A DNA stretch of 64,000 bases from JBAZUK01 sp041661445 (GTDB lineage Bacteria; Chlamydiota; Chlamydiia; Chlamydiales; SM23-39). The stretch is taken from the NCBI GenBank assembly GCA_041661445.1, contig JBAZUK010000001.1, positions 626,898 through 690,897 of the forward strand, read 5' to 3'. The translations under genes were made by a program, and so were the position numbers. The notes beneath the pieces are model-generated. The model was given only the letters and a program-made list of their open reading frames with translations, was not told where the DNA came from and made no database searches. Every line of letters begins with the position of its first letter. Position 1 is the first letter of the stretch. Shown here piece after piece: positions 45,208 to 53,351 of this stretch.

Positions 45208-45736
45208 ACTTTTTTTTCTCATAATTGTAAGCCTGCTACTAATTGGTTGTTCAAAAGAAGAAAGAGATATGCATAAAAGAAATAAAATTGAACAAAAACT
45301 ATTGCTTAAAACAACTAACCAGTTAGAGAAAGAAAAACAAGTAAAATTTTCTGGATTTGGTGGCAGTTCCGACAATGGCTTGACAATGCTAAGTTTGAGT
45401 TTTGAAACAGACAAAGATTATGATATTCTGACAGGAAGAGAATTAATCGTTTATTGTGCGGAAGAGTTTTTAAAAAACATCAACTCTGATGAAAAAATCA
45501 AACCTTATCTTAAAAATTATCCTTTTGATTCAAAAAATATTAAAGTATTTCTTTTAACTGATATAAAAAATGATAGTTCAGATGATAAGCATATTAAATC
45601 TATAGTCTTATCTCATAGTAATATAATTTATGACATTTACGATGAAAATAAAAACTTAATAACTATCCATGAAGAAACATACAAAGAAGCGTTGAACATT
45701 ATCCAAAAGCAAAAAAAAGAAAAAAATGAAATTTAA
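45197..45736 (+). CDS. Tandem lipoprotein paralogue 3 (type A)
   Basis: The 179-residue lipoprotein, start placed at 45197 because it gives the same N-terminus (MKFKLFF) and the same 11-nt overlap as its sisters; the frame is open nine codons further upstream. Lipobox LIGC, Cys18. The C-terminal part (DSSDDKHIKSIVLSHSNIIYD) has the length and pattern of copy 1. A GGA lies just before the ATG. Confidence 0.8.
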   Translation: MKFKLFFLIIVSLLLIGCSKEERDMHKRNKIEQKLLLKTTNQLEKEKQVKFSGFGGSSDNGLTMLSLSFETDKDYDILTGRELIVYCAEEFLKNINSDEKIKPYLKNYPFDSKNIKVFLLTDIKNDSSDDKHIKSIVLSHSNIIYDIYDENKNLITIHEETYKEALNIIQKQKKEKNEI

Positions 45737-46235
45737 AATTTTCTTTCTCTTAATTTTGAATATATTGTTGATTGGTTGTTCAAGAGAAGAAAGAAATATG
45801 CATAAAAGAAATAATATTGAACAAAAACTATTACTTAAAACAACTAACCAGTTAGAGAAAGAAAAACAAGTAAAATTTTCTGGATTTGGTGGCAGTTCCG
45901 ACAATGGCTTGACAATGCTAAGTTTGAGTTTTGAGACAGACAAAGATTATGATATTCAGACTGGGAGAGAATTGATCGTTTATTGTGCGGAAGAGTTTTT
46001 AAAAAACATCAATTCTGATGAAAAAATCAGACCTTACTTAAAAAACTATCCTTTTGTTTCAAAAAATATTGAAGTTTCCGTTTATCCACAAAATAAAAAT
46101 AATTTAACCGATAAATTAGAAATTATATCTTTTTCTCATGGAAACATTCGTTATTATATTAGGGACGAGAATAAAAAATTAATAATAATTCATGCCGAAA
46201 CTTATGAGGAAGCATTAAAAAAATCTTCAAAATAA
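45726..46235 (+). CDS. Tandem lipoprotein paralogue 4 (type B, shortened C-terminus)
   Basis: The 169-residue lipoprotein overlaps copy 3 by 11 nt. Lipobox LIGC, Cys18, then REERNMHKRN. The C-terminal part (VYPQNKNNLTDKLEIISFSHG) matches copy 2. It ends EALKKSSK instead of the shared NIIQKQKKEKNEI tail, which in the other copies is the sequence that carries the next start codon. It is the last of the array; a convergent gene follows 9 nt on. Confidence 0.8.
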   Translation: MKFKIFFLLILNILLIGCSREERNMHKRNNIEQKLLLKTTNQLEKEKQVKFSGFGGSSDNGLTMLSLSFETDKDYDIQTGRELIVYCAEEFLKNINSDEKIRPYLKNYPFVSKNIEVSVYPQNKNNLTDKLEIISFSHGNIRYYIRDENKKLIIIHAETYEEALKKSSK

Positions 46236-46244
46236 AAAAAGGTA

Positions 46245-47369
46245 TTATTTTTTAAGTCTCTGAACTAATTTAATGATGATCTTTATAGCTTCATCAATTT
46301 CCTCAATTGTTGTATTTCGGGAAAGTGAAAATCTAATAGATGATTTAACATCTTTAGGATCTATGCCAAGATTTAACAAAGCTCTTGATAATGTGGCGCT
46401 TCCTGAAGCGCAGGCCGAGCCATATGAAGCCATAACATTATTCTGGTCTAGAAGTATTAATAAATTCTCTGCATCAATTCCGGTAAAGCAAATATTGGAC
46501 ACATTGCAAATTCTATTAACTGTTCCATTAATTTTTATTTCAGGAAATTGTGCTTTCAAAGAGGCTTCAAAATGATCTCTTAATTTTCTCATGTTTTCTG
46601 TCGCTTTTGGTAAATGATCATTCAACAGATCAACAGCTTTTGCAAAACCTAAAATTGCAGATAAGTTTTCAGTGCCGGGACGAATTTGGTTTTCCTGCGG
46701 GCCGCCAAATAAGATAGGAGACATTTTTATGTTTTTCTTTACATAACAAAGCCCGATTCCTTTTGGACCATGAATCTTATGGGAACTAAAAGCCATCGTA
46801 GTGACGCCGTCCGGAATATTAAAAAGCTCTTTACCTAAAGCAGCGACGCCATCGATTGCTAAATATATCCCAAGCTGTTTTGCAAGAGCGGCAGTTTTTT
46901 CAATATCAATTTTTAGGCCTGTTTCGGAATTAACGTAAGAAGTAACTATCAGTTTAGTGTTTTCCTTTATGCTGGATTTTATTTGGTTCTCATTTAAGAC
47001 ATTATCAATCGTACTTTCCAGATAAGTTATTTCATGACCCTTTTTTTCAAGGTATTTTAAAGTGTTATAAACGCAGGCATGATCAGTTTTTGTTGCGATG
47101 ATATGACTTTTGGGTAGATTTTCAATAAGACCTCTAATCGCTAGATTTACTGCCTCGGTTCCTCCGGAGGTGAAAATTAAAGAATCTGCTTCAACTTTTA
47201 AAAATTTTGCTATAATGCTTTTAGCTTCTAAAAGATTTTTTTTAGCCAGTCTTCCAAAAAAATGAGTGCTTGATGGATTGGCTGGATAAAAATCATCGCA
47301 AATTATTTTTAGAACGTCTTTATCTATTATAGTTGTTGCATTATTGTCTAAATAAATCTTTTTATTCAT
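46245..47369 (-). CDS. Cysteine desulfurase (NifS/IscS-like)
   Basis: The 374-residue PLP enzyme takes sulfur from Cys for Fe-S clusters and thiolation. It opens KIYLDNNATTIIDKDV. The PLP lysine is in SSHKIHGPKGIG, the substrate Cys loop is YGSACASGSATLSRALLNLG, and RPGTENLSAILGFAKA matches the family. It overlaps the PP2C gene by 4 nt. Chlamydia has the same NifS-like/PP2C pair (recalled CT258/CT259). Confidence 0.93.
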   Translation of the reverse strand: MNKKIYLDNNATTIIDKDVLKIICDDFYPANPSSTHFFGRLAKKNLLEAKSIIAKFLKVEADSLIFTSGGTEAVNLAIRGLIENLPKSHIIATKTDHACVYNTLKYLEKKGHEITYLESTIDNVLNENQIKSSIKENTKLIVTSYVNSETGLKIDIEKTAALAKQLGIYLAIDGVAALGKELFNIPDGVTTMAFSSHKIHGPKGIGLCYVKKNIKMSPILFGGPQENQIRPGTENLSAILGFAKAVDLLNDHLPKATENMRKLRDHFEASLKAQFPEIKINGTVNRICNVSNICFTGIDAENLLILLDQNNVMASYGSACASGSATLSRALLNLGIDPKDVKSSIRFSLSRNTTIEEIDEAIKIIIKLVQRLKK

Positions 47370-48094
47370 ACTTTGATAATTTTAATAACTAAAGCAGTTA
47401 TATTATCACTACCTTTATTATTTTTCGCTTCATTAATTAAATTTTCACAAATTGCCTGAGAAGAAATGCTGCTTGAAAGGTTCTTTTTTAGAATATCATC
47501 ATTTATGTTATCCGATAGTCCATCTGTACATAGTAAAAAAACATCACCGGAGCGATAACTTGTTTGTCCAATAGATGGTTCGACTTTGTCGTGAGTACCT
47601 ATGGCTTTAGTAATTATATTTTTATAATTCTGAGGATTAAAAACTTTATTCTGGTCTTTTAACTTATTTATTAACGAATGATCTTTTGTGAGTTGTATCA
47701 AATCTTTATTATTATAATGATAAATTCTGCTATCTCCTACATGGGCAAAAATTGCATTTACGTGATGTAAATATAGGCAGCATAAGGTAGTTCCCATACC
47801 AAAAAAATTATCATTAGTTTTACTTAAGTTGAATACGCGGTCATTAGCTTCTAGTATTGCAAGCCTTATATGTTCGATGATCTGTTCTATAGAGACGTCA
47901 TGATTTATTGATCTTGCGAGAAGGTTGCATAAATGATTTGTCGCTTCGTTTGCTGCCACATCTCCAGCTTTATGCCCACCCATTCCATCTGCAATGGAAA
48001 ATAATTTATGGCTTTCAAGGATCTTGAAAACATCTTCATTTTTTTTTCGGACATTTCCTATATCAGATATACCATAAGCTTCTATCTGCGCCAT
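47366..48094 (-). CDS. PP2C-type (PPM) serine/threonine protein phosphatase
   Basis: The 242-residue phosphatase has all main PP2C motifs: DIGNVRKKNEDVF, SIADGMGGHKAGDVA, FAHVGDSRIYHY, LLCTDGLSDNIND and KGSDNITALVI, with the metal-binding Asp residues in place. It removes phosphate from Ser/Thr and is an obvious counterpart to Hanks-type kinases, although none is adjacent; a eukaryote-like kinase lies at 51.7 kb. It overlaps the desulfurase gene by 4 nt and starts immediately after the CPBP gene. Confidence 0.92.
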   Translation of the reverse strand: MAQIEAYGISDIGNVRKKNEDVFKILESHKLFSIADGMGGHKAGDVAANEATNHLCNLLARSINHDVSIEQIIEHIRLAILEANDRVFNLSKTNDNFFGMGTTLCCLYLHHVNAIFAHVGDSRIYHYNNKDLIQLTKDHSLINKLKDQNKVFNPQNYKNIITKAIGTHDKVEPSIGQTSYRSGDVFLLCTDGLSDNINDDILKKNLSSSISSQAICENLINEAKNNKGSDNITALVIKIIKV

Positions 48095-48964
48095 TTATAC
48101 TCCCTTAAAAAATATTATGTTTAATATGGTTATTGCATTGAATGAGGCATGCAAAAAAATATTGGAAATCAAAGATTTTTGTTTTTCATATAAAAATCCT
48201 AAAAAACATCCCAGAATAAAAATGGAGCCCAAGATAGTAACATTGGCAAGCTTTTGAAGAAGAGAAAAATGAAACAGAGCAAATATTGAACTTGTGAGAA
48301 TTATAGAAATTGCTGTGTTGAAATAGTTTTTTAGATAATTCTGTAAAACTCCTCTAAAAATAAATTCTTCTATTATAGGAGCCAGTATTACGATCATAAT
48401 GAGAGCTAATATGAAATATGTTGGATAAGGCATTGCAGACTTAATAAAATTAATTGCTAACTGGTCCGGCAGAATTTCTGTTTTGAATACAACTAGAACA
48501 AAGATAGAAAGCAGAGAAGAAGCTAATGATACTATCGGGTAAATAATTGTCCAGCTAATGATTCCAATAAAGATATCATAACTGACAGAGCAGCTATTGG
48601 GAGATTTAATTTTAAATATCTGTTTTGTTGTCTTAAAATTTTCTTTAACACAAAAAAGAACTAAAAGAAATAGAAGGAACAGGTCTAGAAATAAGTTAGA
48701 GTAAATAGCAAAGGGGATGGGGTCTATGTGGATTTTAAAGTATTTAATAAATATAAATATTGCTGAAGATATTCCAAATCTATCGAATAGATAAATAAAA
48801 AATACCACTGAAAAATATATAATGCCGACTTTGGAGCTTTCTTTGATGTTGATTTTAAAAAAACCTTTAAAAAAAGCAATGCTAGAAGTTGCTAGCATTG
48901 CTAATAAAAAAAATAGAGCAATCTTAATTTCCTGAGATAATAAACCTCGTTGAATTTCGATCAT
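48095..48964 (-). CDS. CPBP-family intramembrane metalloprotease (Abi-type)
   Basis: The 289-residue protein has about eight membrane segments. The CPBP signature is IIEEFIFRGVLQNYLKN, followed by SIFALFHFSLLQKLANV and a third motif with IFLHASFNAITIL. Members are type II CAAX prenyl-protease-like or bacteriocin self-immunity proteins; substrate unknown. Its start overlaps the stop of the lipoprotein gene upstream by one base (TAATG). Confidence 0.83.
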   Translation of the reverse strand: MIEIQRGLLSQEIKIALFFLLAMLATSSIAFFKGFFKINIKESSKVGIIYFSVVFFIYLFDRFGISSAIFIFIKYFKIHIDPIPFAIYSNLFLDLFLLFLLVLFCVKENFKTTKQIFKIKSPNSCSVSYDIFIGIISWTIIYPIVSLASSLLSIFVLVVFKTEILPDQLAINFIKSAMPYPTYFILALIMIVILAPIIEEFIFRGVLQNYLKNYFNTAISIILTSSIFALFHFSLLQKLANVTILGSIFILGCFLGFLYEKQKSLISNIFLHASFNAITILNIIFFKGV

Positions 48965-49590
48965 TAACGACTCTTTGCAAGGGCAATATACTCTGAAATT
49001 CTTTTTGCAACGTCATTGGCTAGCTGATTATGAGCCATTCCCATTCTTGAATTAACATATTCATCGGTTCCCCAAACAGTGTTTTGATAATCGGTCTTTA
49101 TTGCGCCTTTGGCAATGTAATAATTATCATCTATGCATTCTTGTAAAATGATTTTAGGTTCTTTTGCTCTTACATCAACAACTCTTATTCTCATTGTCAT
49201 TTCAAGGTTTGTAGCATTATCATTTTTTTCTTCATCATGTTTGATTAACTCCAGGAAAACTAAAAACTCGCTATTTTCAAATCTGTCTTTCATCCAGTTA
49301 ATGTTGATATCAAAAGGATTGTCTGAATTTGTTAGAGATGAATCAACTGCTTCTGCTGAAGATAGGTAGAAATTTTTATTTGAAGCGAGATTGTTTTTGA
49401 TCAATTGGGTAAATTCTTCTGACAAACTCCAAGGAACGTCATAAGATGTTGAATCCATAACAGAACTTACTGAAACATTTGCTCTGGATCTACCGTCGTC
49501 ATAGAACCTAGAAACCTGCTGATTTGCTGTATCATTGCTGCATGACACACAAGCTATAAGTACAAAAAAAGCTGAAATTAAATAACGCAT
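48964..49590 (-). CDS. Lipoprotein, possibly CT253-like
   Basis: The 208-residue lipoprotein has a signal peptide with lipobox CVSC (Cys17). The mature part (ANVSVSSVMDSTSYDVPWSLSEEFTQLI, then FLVFLELIKHDE and MTMRIRVVDVRAKEPKIILQE) resembles envelope lipoproteins that combine an LptE/CsgG-like fold. Chlamydia has a lipoprotein (CT253) beside lgt; I recall only general similarity. It heads a four-gene operon with CPBP, PP2C and desulfurase. Confidence 0.65.
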   Translation of the reverse strand: MRYLISAFFVLIACVSCSNDTANQQVSRFYDDGRSRANVSVSSVMDSTSYDVPWSLSEEFTQLIKNNLASNKNFYLSSAEAVDSSLTNSDNPFDININWMKDRFENSEFLVFLELIKHDEEKNDNATNLEMTMRIRVVDVRAKEPKIILQECIDDNYYIAKGAIKTDYQNTVWGTDEYVNSRMGMAHNQLANDVAKRISEYIALAKSR

Positions 49591-49899
49591 GATTTTCTTC
49601 TCCGAAAATTTTAATAATACTAATTTAAATATTATCAGATGTTTTTTATTCTTTGCTAGTCTATTTTTTTATGAAGTTTATATGATGTTTTTTTAGATCG
49701 AATTTCTTATAAATGAATAAAAAAAATTATTAATTATATTCTGTTATTGTTTTTTATCGGTTTAATTTAAGAATTAATATTTATAGTTTTGCTGTTTGAG
49801 AAAAACTAATAGTTACAGACTAGAGAATTTGATATAGAAATAATCAAAATCCTCATATAATGCTTTTTACAAATTTTAAGATTAAAAAGAGGTTTTATT
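49591..49899. other. Divergent intergenic region, lipoprotein/SPFH
   Basis: About 309 nt of AT-rich DNA between two divergent genes. It should hold both promoters. No coding frame, RNA or clear -35/-10 pair was found. Confidence 0.4.
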
Positions 49900-50766
49900 A
49901 TGTATTTTGTATGGCTTTTCATAAGCGCTGTAATTTTCTTAGGCTTTCTAGGAATCAGAATAGTCCGTCCTACTCATCGAGGGTTGGTGGAAAGATTTGG
50001 TAAATATAAAAAATTTGCCGAGCCGGGGTTGAATTGGATTATTCCATTAGGAATAGAGCGAATTTTCATAGTTAATGTAACTGAGCAGATGGTTGATGCC
50101 GAGCCGCAAGAAATTATTACCAATGACAACTTAAATGCTAAAGTAGACGCTCAAGTTTATTTCAAAGTGAAGATTGATGAACAAAGTGTTAAAAAATCCC
50201 AGTACAATGTTAATAACTATAGATTGCAAATAATAAGTTTGGCTAGGACAACTTTGAGAAACATAATAGGAACTCTTACTTTAAGGTCTGCCAATAGTGA
50301 AAGAGGTAAGATCAATTATGAGTTTCACAAGACCATAATGGAAGAGGCTAGCAATTGGGGGATTGAAATAGTTAGAACCGAATTGAAAGAAATCGATCCG
50401 CCTAGGGATGTTCAGGAAACAATGAACAAAGTGGTAAAAGCGGAAAACGAAAAAATTGCAGCAATAGATTTTGCGACTGCAACAGAAACTGCCGCTGATG
50501 GTCAGAAAAGGGCCGAGATTAAAAAAGCTGAAGGTATTAAGCAGGCAAGAATTTTGGAAGCAGAAGGGGAAGCTGAAGCAATTAAATTAGTGAACGAAGC
50601 TGCAGATACTTATTTTGTCGGTAACGCTCAAATTTTACGCAAGCTGGAAAGCGTAGAAAATGCTTTGGCCAATAACACAAAAGTAGTAATTCCATCCGAA
50701 ACAGAGTTAGTAAATGTAATTGGTGAACTAGCGGGAGTAATGCCAATTAAGAAAGAGAAAAAATAA
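49900..50766 (+). CDS. SPFH/band-7 membrane protein (QmcA/stomatin-like)
   Basis: The 288-residue protein has one N-terminal membrane segment (residues 3-21). An SPFH domain follows (RPTHRGLVERFGKYKKFAEPGLNWIIPLGIER, QEIITNDNLNAKVDAQVYFKV, GTLTLRSANSERGKINYE), then an Ala/Glu-rich coiled coil (AEGIKQARILEAEGEAEAIKLV). Such proteins form rings that organise membrane microdomains and often hold FtsH-type proteases. No nfeD-like partner is adjacent. An AAGAGG site precedes the ATG. Confidence 0.92.
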   Translation: MYFVWLFISAVIFLGFLGIRIVRPTHRGLVERFGKYKKFAEPGLNWIIPLGIERIFIVNVTEQMVDAEPQEIITNDNLNAKVDAQVYFKVKIDEQSVKKSQYNVNNYRLQIISLARTTLRNIIGTLTLRSANSERGKINYEFHKTIMEEASNWGIEIVRTELKEIDPPRDVQETMNKVVKAENEKIAAIDFATATETAADGQKRAEIKKAEGIKQARILEAEGEAEAIKLVNEAADTYFVGNAQILRKLESVENALANNTKVVIPSETELVNVIGELAGVMPIKKEKK

Positions 50767-50776
50767 TTAGAATGAT

Positions 50777-50820
50777 TGCCCAAGGTTTGATAGATTTTTT
50801 TCAAACTTTGGGCATTTTTG
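50777..50820 (+). terminator. Rho-independent terminator after the SPFH gene
   Basis: TGCCCAAGGTTTGA (50777-50790) pairs with TCAAACTTTGGGCA (50801-50814), followed by a T run. A textbook hairpin 10 nt after the stop. Confidence 0.88.
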
Positions 50821-50985
50821 TTTTTTCTGAATATTCCAAAATAAAGATCATTTTTTCTAAAAAATTAAAAAGCTCAAAAAAGTTATCAATTCTTAATTTG
50901 GTTTGAAAACAAATACCTTGAAAACAAAAGGATTTTTAAGTAAAATTAATTATAGTCGGGGTAAAAAATCATACAAAAAAATTAT

Positions 50986-51014
50986 TTGTCGCTAAAATTA
51001 CGTTATGATAATAT
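50986..51014 (+). promoter_or_regulatory. Putative slc1 promoter
   Basis: TTGTCG (50986-50991) and TAATAT (51009-51014) with a 17-nt spacer, about 40 nt upstream of the ATG. The ATG has a strong GGAGG Shine-Dalgarno. Confidence 0.4.
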
Positions 51015-51054
51015 GATTACCTTAAAAAAAAGTAATTGTTCGGGAGGATAATTC

Positions 51055-51570
51055 ATGTCTTTTGAAAACGCAAAAGCTAACCTAAAAGAATTTTCTAAGG
51101 AATTGAATCTTGAAGGCTTGGGCTTTGATGAAAATAATACTTGCATATTAGGAATTGATAATACTTTTTCTTTGCATTTAACTTATGAACCTAATTCTGA
51201 TAGATTGTATTTATATTCTCCTTTGCTAGACGGGTTACCAAAAGAAGATAAGATTAAATTAAAGTTATACGAAAGATTATTAGAAGGATCAATGCTAGGC
51301 GGGCAAATGGCTGGCGGCGGAGCCGGAGTTGCTGTTAAAGAAGAACTTATCCTGATGCATTGCGTATTAGACATGGGTCTAGGAGTAGATGCTTCTGCTT
51401 TAAGAAGATTCGCTCCTCTTTTTGTTGAAACAGTAGAGAAGTGGAGAAAAATAGTAAATGATGTTTGTGAAGGAAAAGAGCCTGAACCGTTTACACTGCC
51501 TACTCCTCAAGGAAAAAAACCACCTGAGATGCACACTCCTGGTGGACCAGAAGGTTATGTAAGAGTTTAA
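51055..51570 (+). CDS. slc1: Type III secretion chaperone, Slc1/CesT family (CT043-like)
   Basis: The 171-residue acidic protein is a class I secretion chaperone. NNTCILGIDNTFSLHLTYE, SDRLYLYSPLLDGLP, LYERLLEGSMLGGQMAGGG and KEELILMHCVLDM match recalled chlamydial Slc1 (CT043) nearly word for word; Slc1 serves early effectors such as Tarp and TepP. The C-terminus is Pro-rich (PTPQGKKPPEMHTPGGPEG). In Chlamydia slc1 adjoins ssb-pepA; here it is 27 kb away with its own promoter and terminator. It implies a type III secretion system elsewhere in the genome. The convergent neighbour is a eukaryote-like kinase. Confidence 0.93.
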   Translation: MSFENAKANLKEFSKELNLEGLGFDENNTCILGIDNTFSLHLTYEPNSDRLYLYSPLLDGLPKEDKIKLKLYERLLEGSMLGGQMAGGGAGVAVKEELILMHCVLDMGLGVDASALRRFAPLFVETVEKWRKIVNDVCEGKEPEPFTLPTPQGKKPPEMHTPGGPEGYVRV

Positions 51571-51583
51571 TATAATCCAAAAT

Positions 51584-51618
51584 AAAAAAGAGGAATTTAA
51601 AAATTTCTCTTTTTTGTT
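51584..51618. terminator. Terminator after slc1
   Basis: AAAAAAGAGGAATTT (51584-51598) pairs with AAATTTCTCTTTTTT (51601-51615), with one G-U pair, and a T run follows. Being symmetric it may also catch the convergent kinase transcript. Confidence 0.75.
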
Positions 51619-51715
51619 TTTTTAGTCCAATAAAAACAAGTATTCAAAATATCATTAGTTCAATAATCAAAGTTTTTAGATGTTAGAAATTTACAACAAT
51701 TTGTTGTTTTTTTGC

Positions 51716-52750
51716 TTAGTAAACCCGTTCATTGAAAAAGCTATGAGATAATAATGCTTCTTGAGGTGTGATTCTATCTGTATAGGTGATCATTTTATTG
51801 ATCAGATCTAAAAGATTTTCAGCATTTCTTTTGTTTTTCCAATTTGTTTCTTGATCTGATTTTTCTTTGAACATCTGATCTAAATCATTAGTAGGAAGAA
51901 ATGATCTATAAGAAGATGGTAGTTCTTTAAATTCGGGAAGTTCGGCAAAACGGCTGTTTAAAAAGAAACCCGGAGGAGGCGCTCCTAACTTATCGACAAT
52001 AGTATTCATTAATGTAATAGGGTTTTCATCACGAGATGGGAAAAGAGCTTTCCCGGTATATAGTTCAAATAAAAAACATCCTAAGGACCACATGTCGATC
52101 GCACAAGTGTAATTTTTTACTTGAATGACTGCTTCAGGGGCTCTATACCAACTAGTTGTTATCAAGCAGGATTTATGAGAGTTCAGGATGAACAACGATG
52201 ATCCAAAATCAATTAATGTAACATTTTTTCCATCAAAACAAATGTTTTTCCCATTAATATCTCCATGAATTATTCCATGTTCTTCCAAGGCTTTAAGAGT
52301 TTCTAGAAGAGATTTAGCAATTTTTTCAATGTCATCTATTGATAATTTTCCTATCTGCGATCTTAAATCTGGACCATAATATGGTGTGATTATGAATGCC
52401 ATCTGCTGATCTTGAGATGGGTCGCTATATAATACTTTTGGTGTGTTTGGAATTTCTTGTATTTCAAAATTCCAATAAAGCTCATTTAGCTGGCTTTCAT
52501 CAGAACTAACTCCTTGAAAAGGTATAAAAAATTTTATAGCAAGTTCAATTTTTTTTGCAGATTTTCTTGCAGATTCTGCTAGGTCAGTATCAGAACCAAG
52601 AGCTTTATAAACCTTTCCAAAGGCACCTTTTCCAATGGACACAAGAGATTTCTTTTTTAAATATAGGATAGTTTGTGTTTCTTTATCTGCGGTTGCTGAT
52701 AAAGCTTCTGATCTATTATTTGTTGATATTGTTGAAATTAACGATCCCAT
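51716..52750 (-). CDS. Eukaryote-like (CMGC-type) protein kinase, candidate effector
   Basis: The 344-residue kinase has a Gly loop IGKGAFGKVYKAL (residues 39-51), Lys73 in LAIKFF, catalytic loop HGDINGKN (Asp164, Asn169) and DFG (181-183). TTSWYRAPEAVIQ and CAIDMWSLGCFLFELYTGKALFP follow; WYRAPE and DMWSxGC are typical of eukaryotic CMGC/DYRK kinases, not bacterial Hanks kinases. It has HGD instead of HRD. The N-terminus MGSLIS fits the N-myristoylation consensus (MGxxxS). No membrane segment or sensor domain. Probably acquired from a eukaryote and delivered into the host; inference. Confidence 0.85.
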   Translation of the reverse strand: MGSLISTISTNNRSEALSATADKETQTILYLKKKSLVSIGKGAFGKVYKALGSDTDLAESARKSAKKIELAIKFFIPFQGVSSDESQLNELYWNFEIQEIPNTPKVLYSDPSQDQQMAFIITPYYGPDLRSQIGKLSIDDIEKIAKSLLETLKALEEHGIIHGDINGKNICFDGKNVTLIDFGSSLFILNSHKSCLITTSWYRAPEAVIQVKNYTCAIDMWSLGCFLFELYTGKALFPSRDENPITLMNTIVDKLGAPPPGFFLNSRFAELPEFKELPSSYRSFLPTNDLDQMFKEKSDQETNWKNKRNAENLLDLINKMITYTDRITPQEALLSHSFFNERVY

Positions 52751-52847
52751 AAATATGGTAAATTTTTATTTTGTTCATAACTATTTAATATATTATAAAC
52801 AAAACGAGATTTTTTTGTTGTATGTTTTTGTGAATAAAGCTTTTATG

Positions 52848-52869
52848 TTAAATTAAAATTTTAATTTAA
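52848..52869. repeat. 22-bp perfect AT palindrome
   Basis: A perfect inverted repeat made only of A and T, 2 nt after the exbD stop, between exbD and the kinase gene. It could form a weak hairpin at the end of the exbBD transcript. Confidence 0.5.
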
Positions 52870-52871
52870 TA

Positions 52872-53351
52872 TTAATTGTCCACAGAAGCTATTTCATCGG
52901 GTTCATAAACAGGAAAAGCATCAAAGCCTTCTTCTCTGATAGCAAAGATAAGTTTTGCAACTGGATCCCAGGAAGCGTTTTTATCAATATGCAAAAGCAC
53001 TTGAGTTTGAGCCTTGTTCTTGGGTAAAAGACCGATGTTGTACTGATAATTTAATTCTTTCTTTATTCTTTGCAGACTTTCTATTGGGTAAGTTTGAATT
53101 TCTGTAACCCACTTATATTCCCCATTATTAGTTATGCATAAATTAATCTGATGAAATTCATCGGTTTTTTTTATCGGGCAGGCACCTTCTTCTGTTTTAA
53201 GATGGACTAGATTTAATTTAGTATCATATAAAGAAGCCCTGGATATGGCAAGAGTTGCAAAAAAAGCAAGCATCAAAAAGAAGAAATCTATCATTGAAGC
53301 AAAATTAAAAGAGGGTTTTGATTTTAAGTGCTCATCAGGTATGAAACTCAT
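52872..53351 (-). CDS. exbD: ExbD/TolR-family energy-transducing protein
   Basis: The 159-residue protein has one N-terminal membrane segment (ASMIDFFFLMLAFFATLAI), with the conserved Asp of ExbD/TolR in SMIDFFF. A periplasmic domain follows (QVLLHIDKNASWDPVAKLIFAIREEGFD). The frame is open to 53402, but the start at 53351 (MSFIPDEH) gives the family N-terminus and an ATGA overlap with exbB. It uses the proton motive force with ExbB. No tolA, tonB or tolB is nearby. Confidence 0.9.
   Translation of the reverse strand: MSFIPDEHLKSKPSFNFASMIDFFFLMLAFFATLAISRASLYDTKLNLVHLKTEEGACPIKKTDEFHQINLCITNNGEYKWVTEIQTYPIESLQRIKKELNYQYNIGLLPKNKAQTQVLLHIDKNASWDPVAKLIFAIREEGFDAFPVYEPDEIASVDN

Noticed and set aside
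44604..45943. Three similar 95-codon frames on the minus strand inside the lipoprotein array
   Set aside because: They are antisense shadows of the conserved 5' parts of the lipoprotein copies; the coding pattern, lipoboxes and overlaps are on the plus strand.
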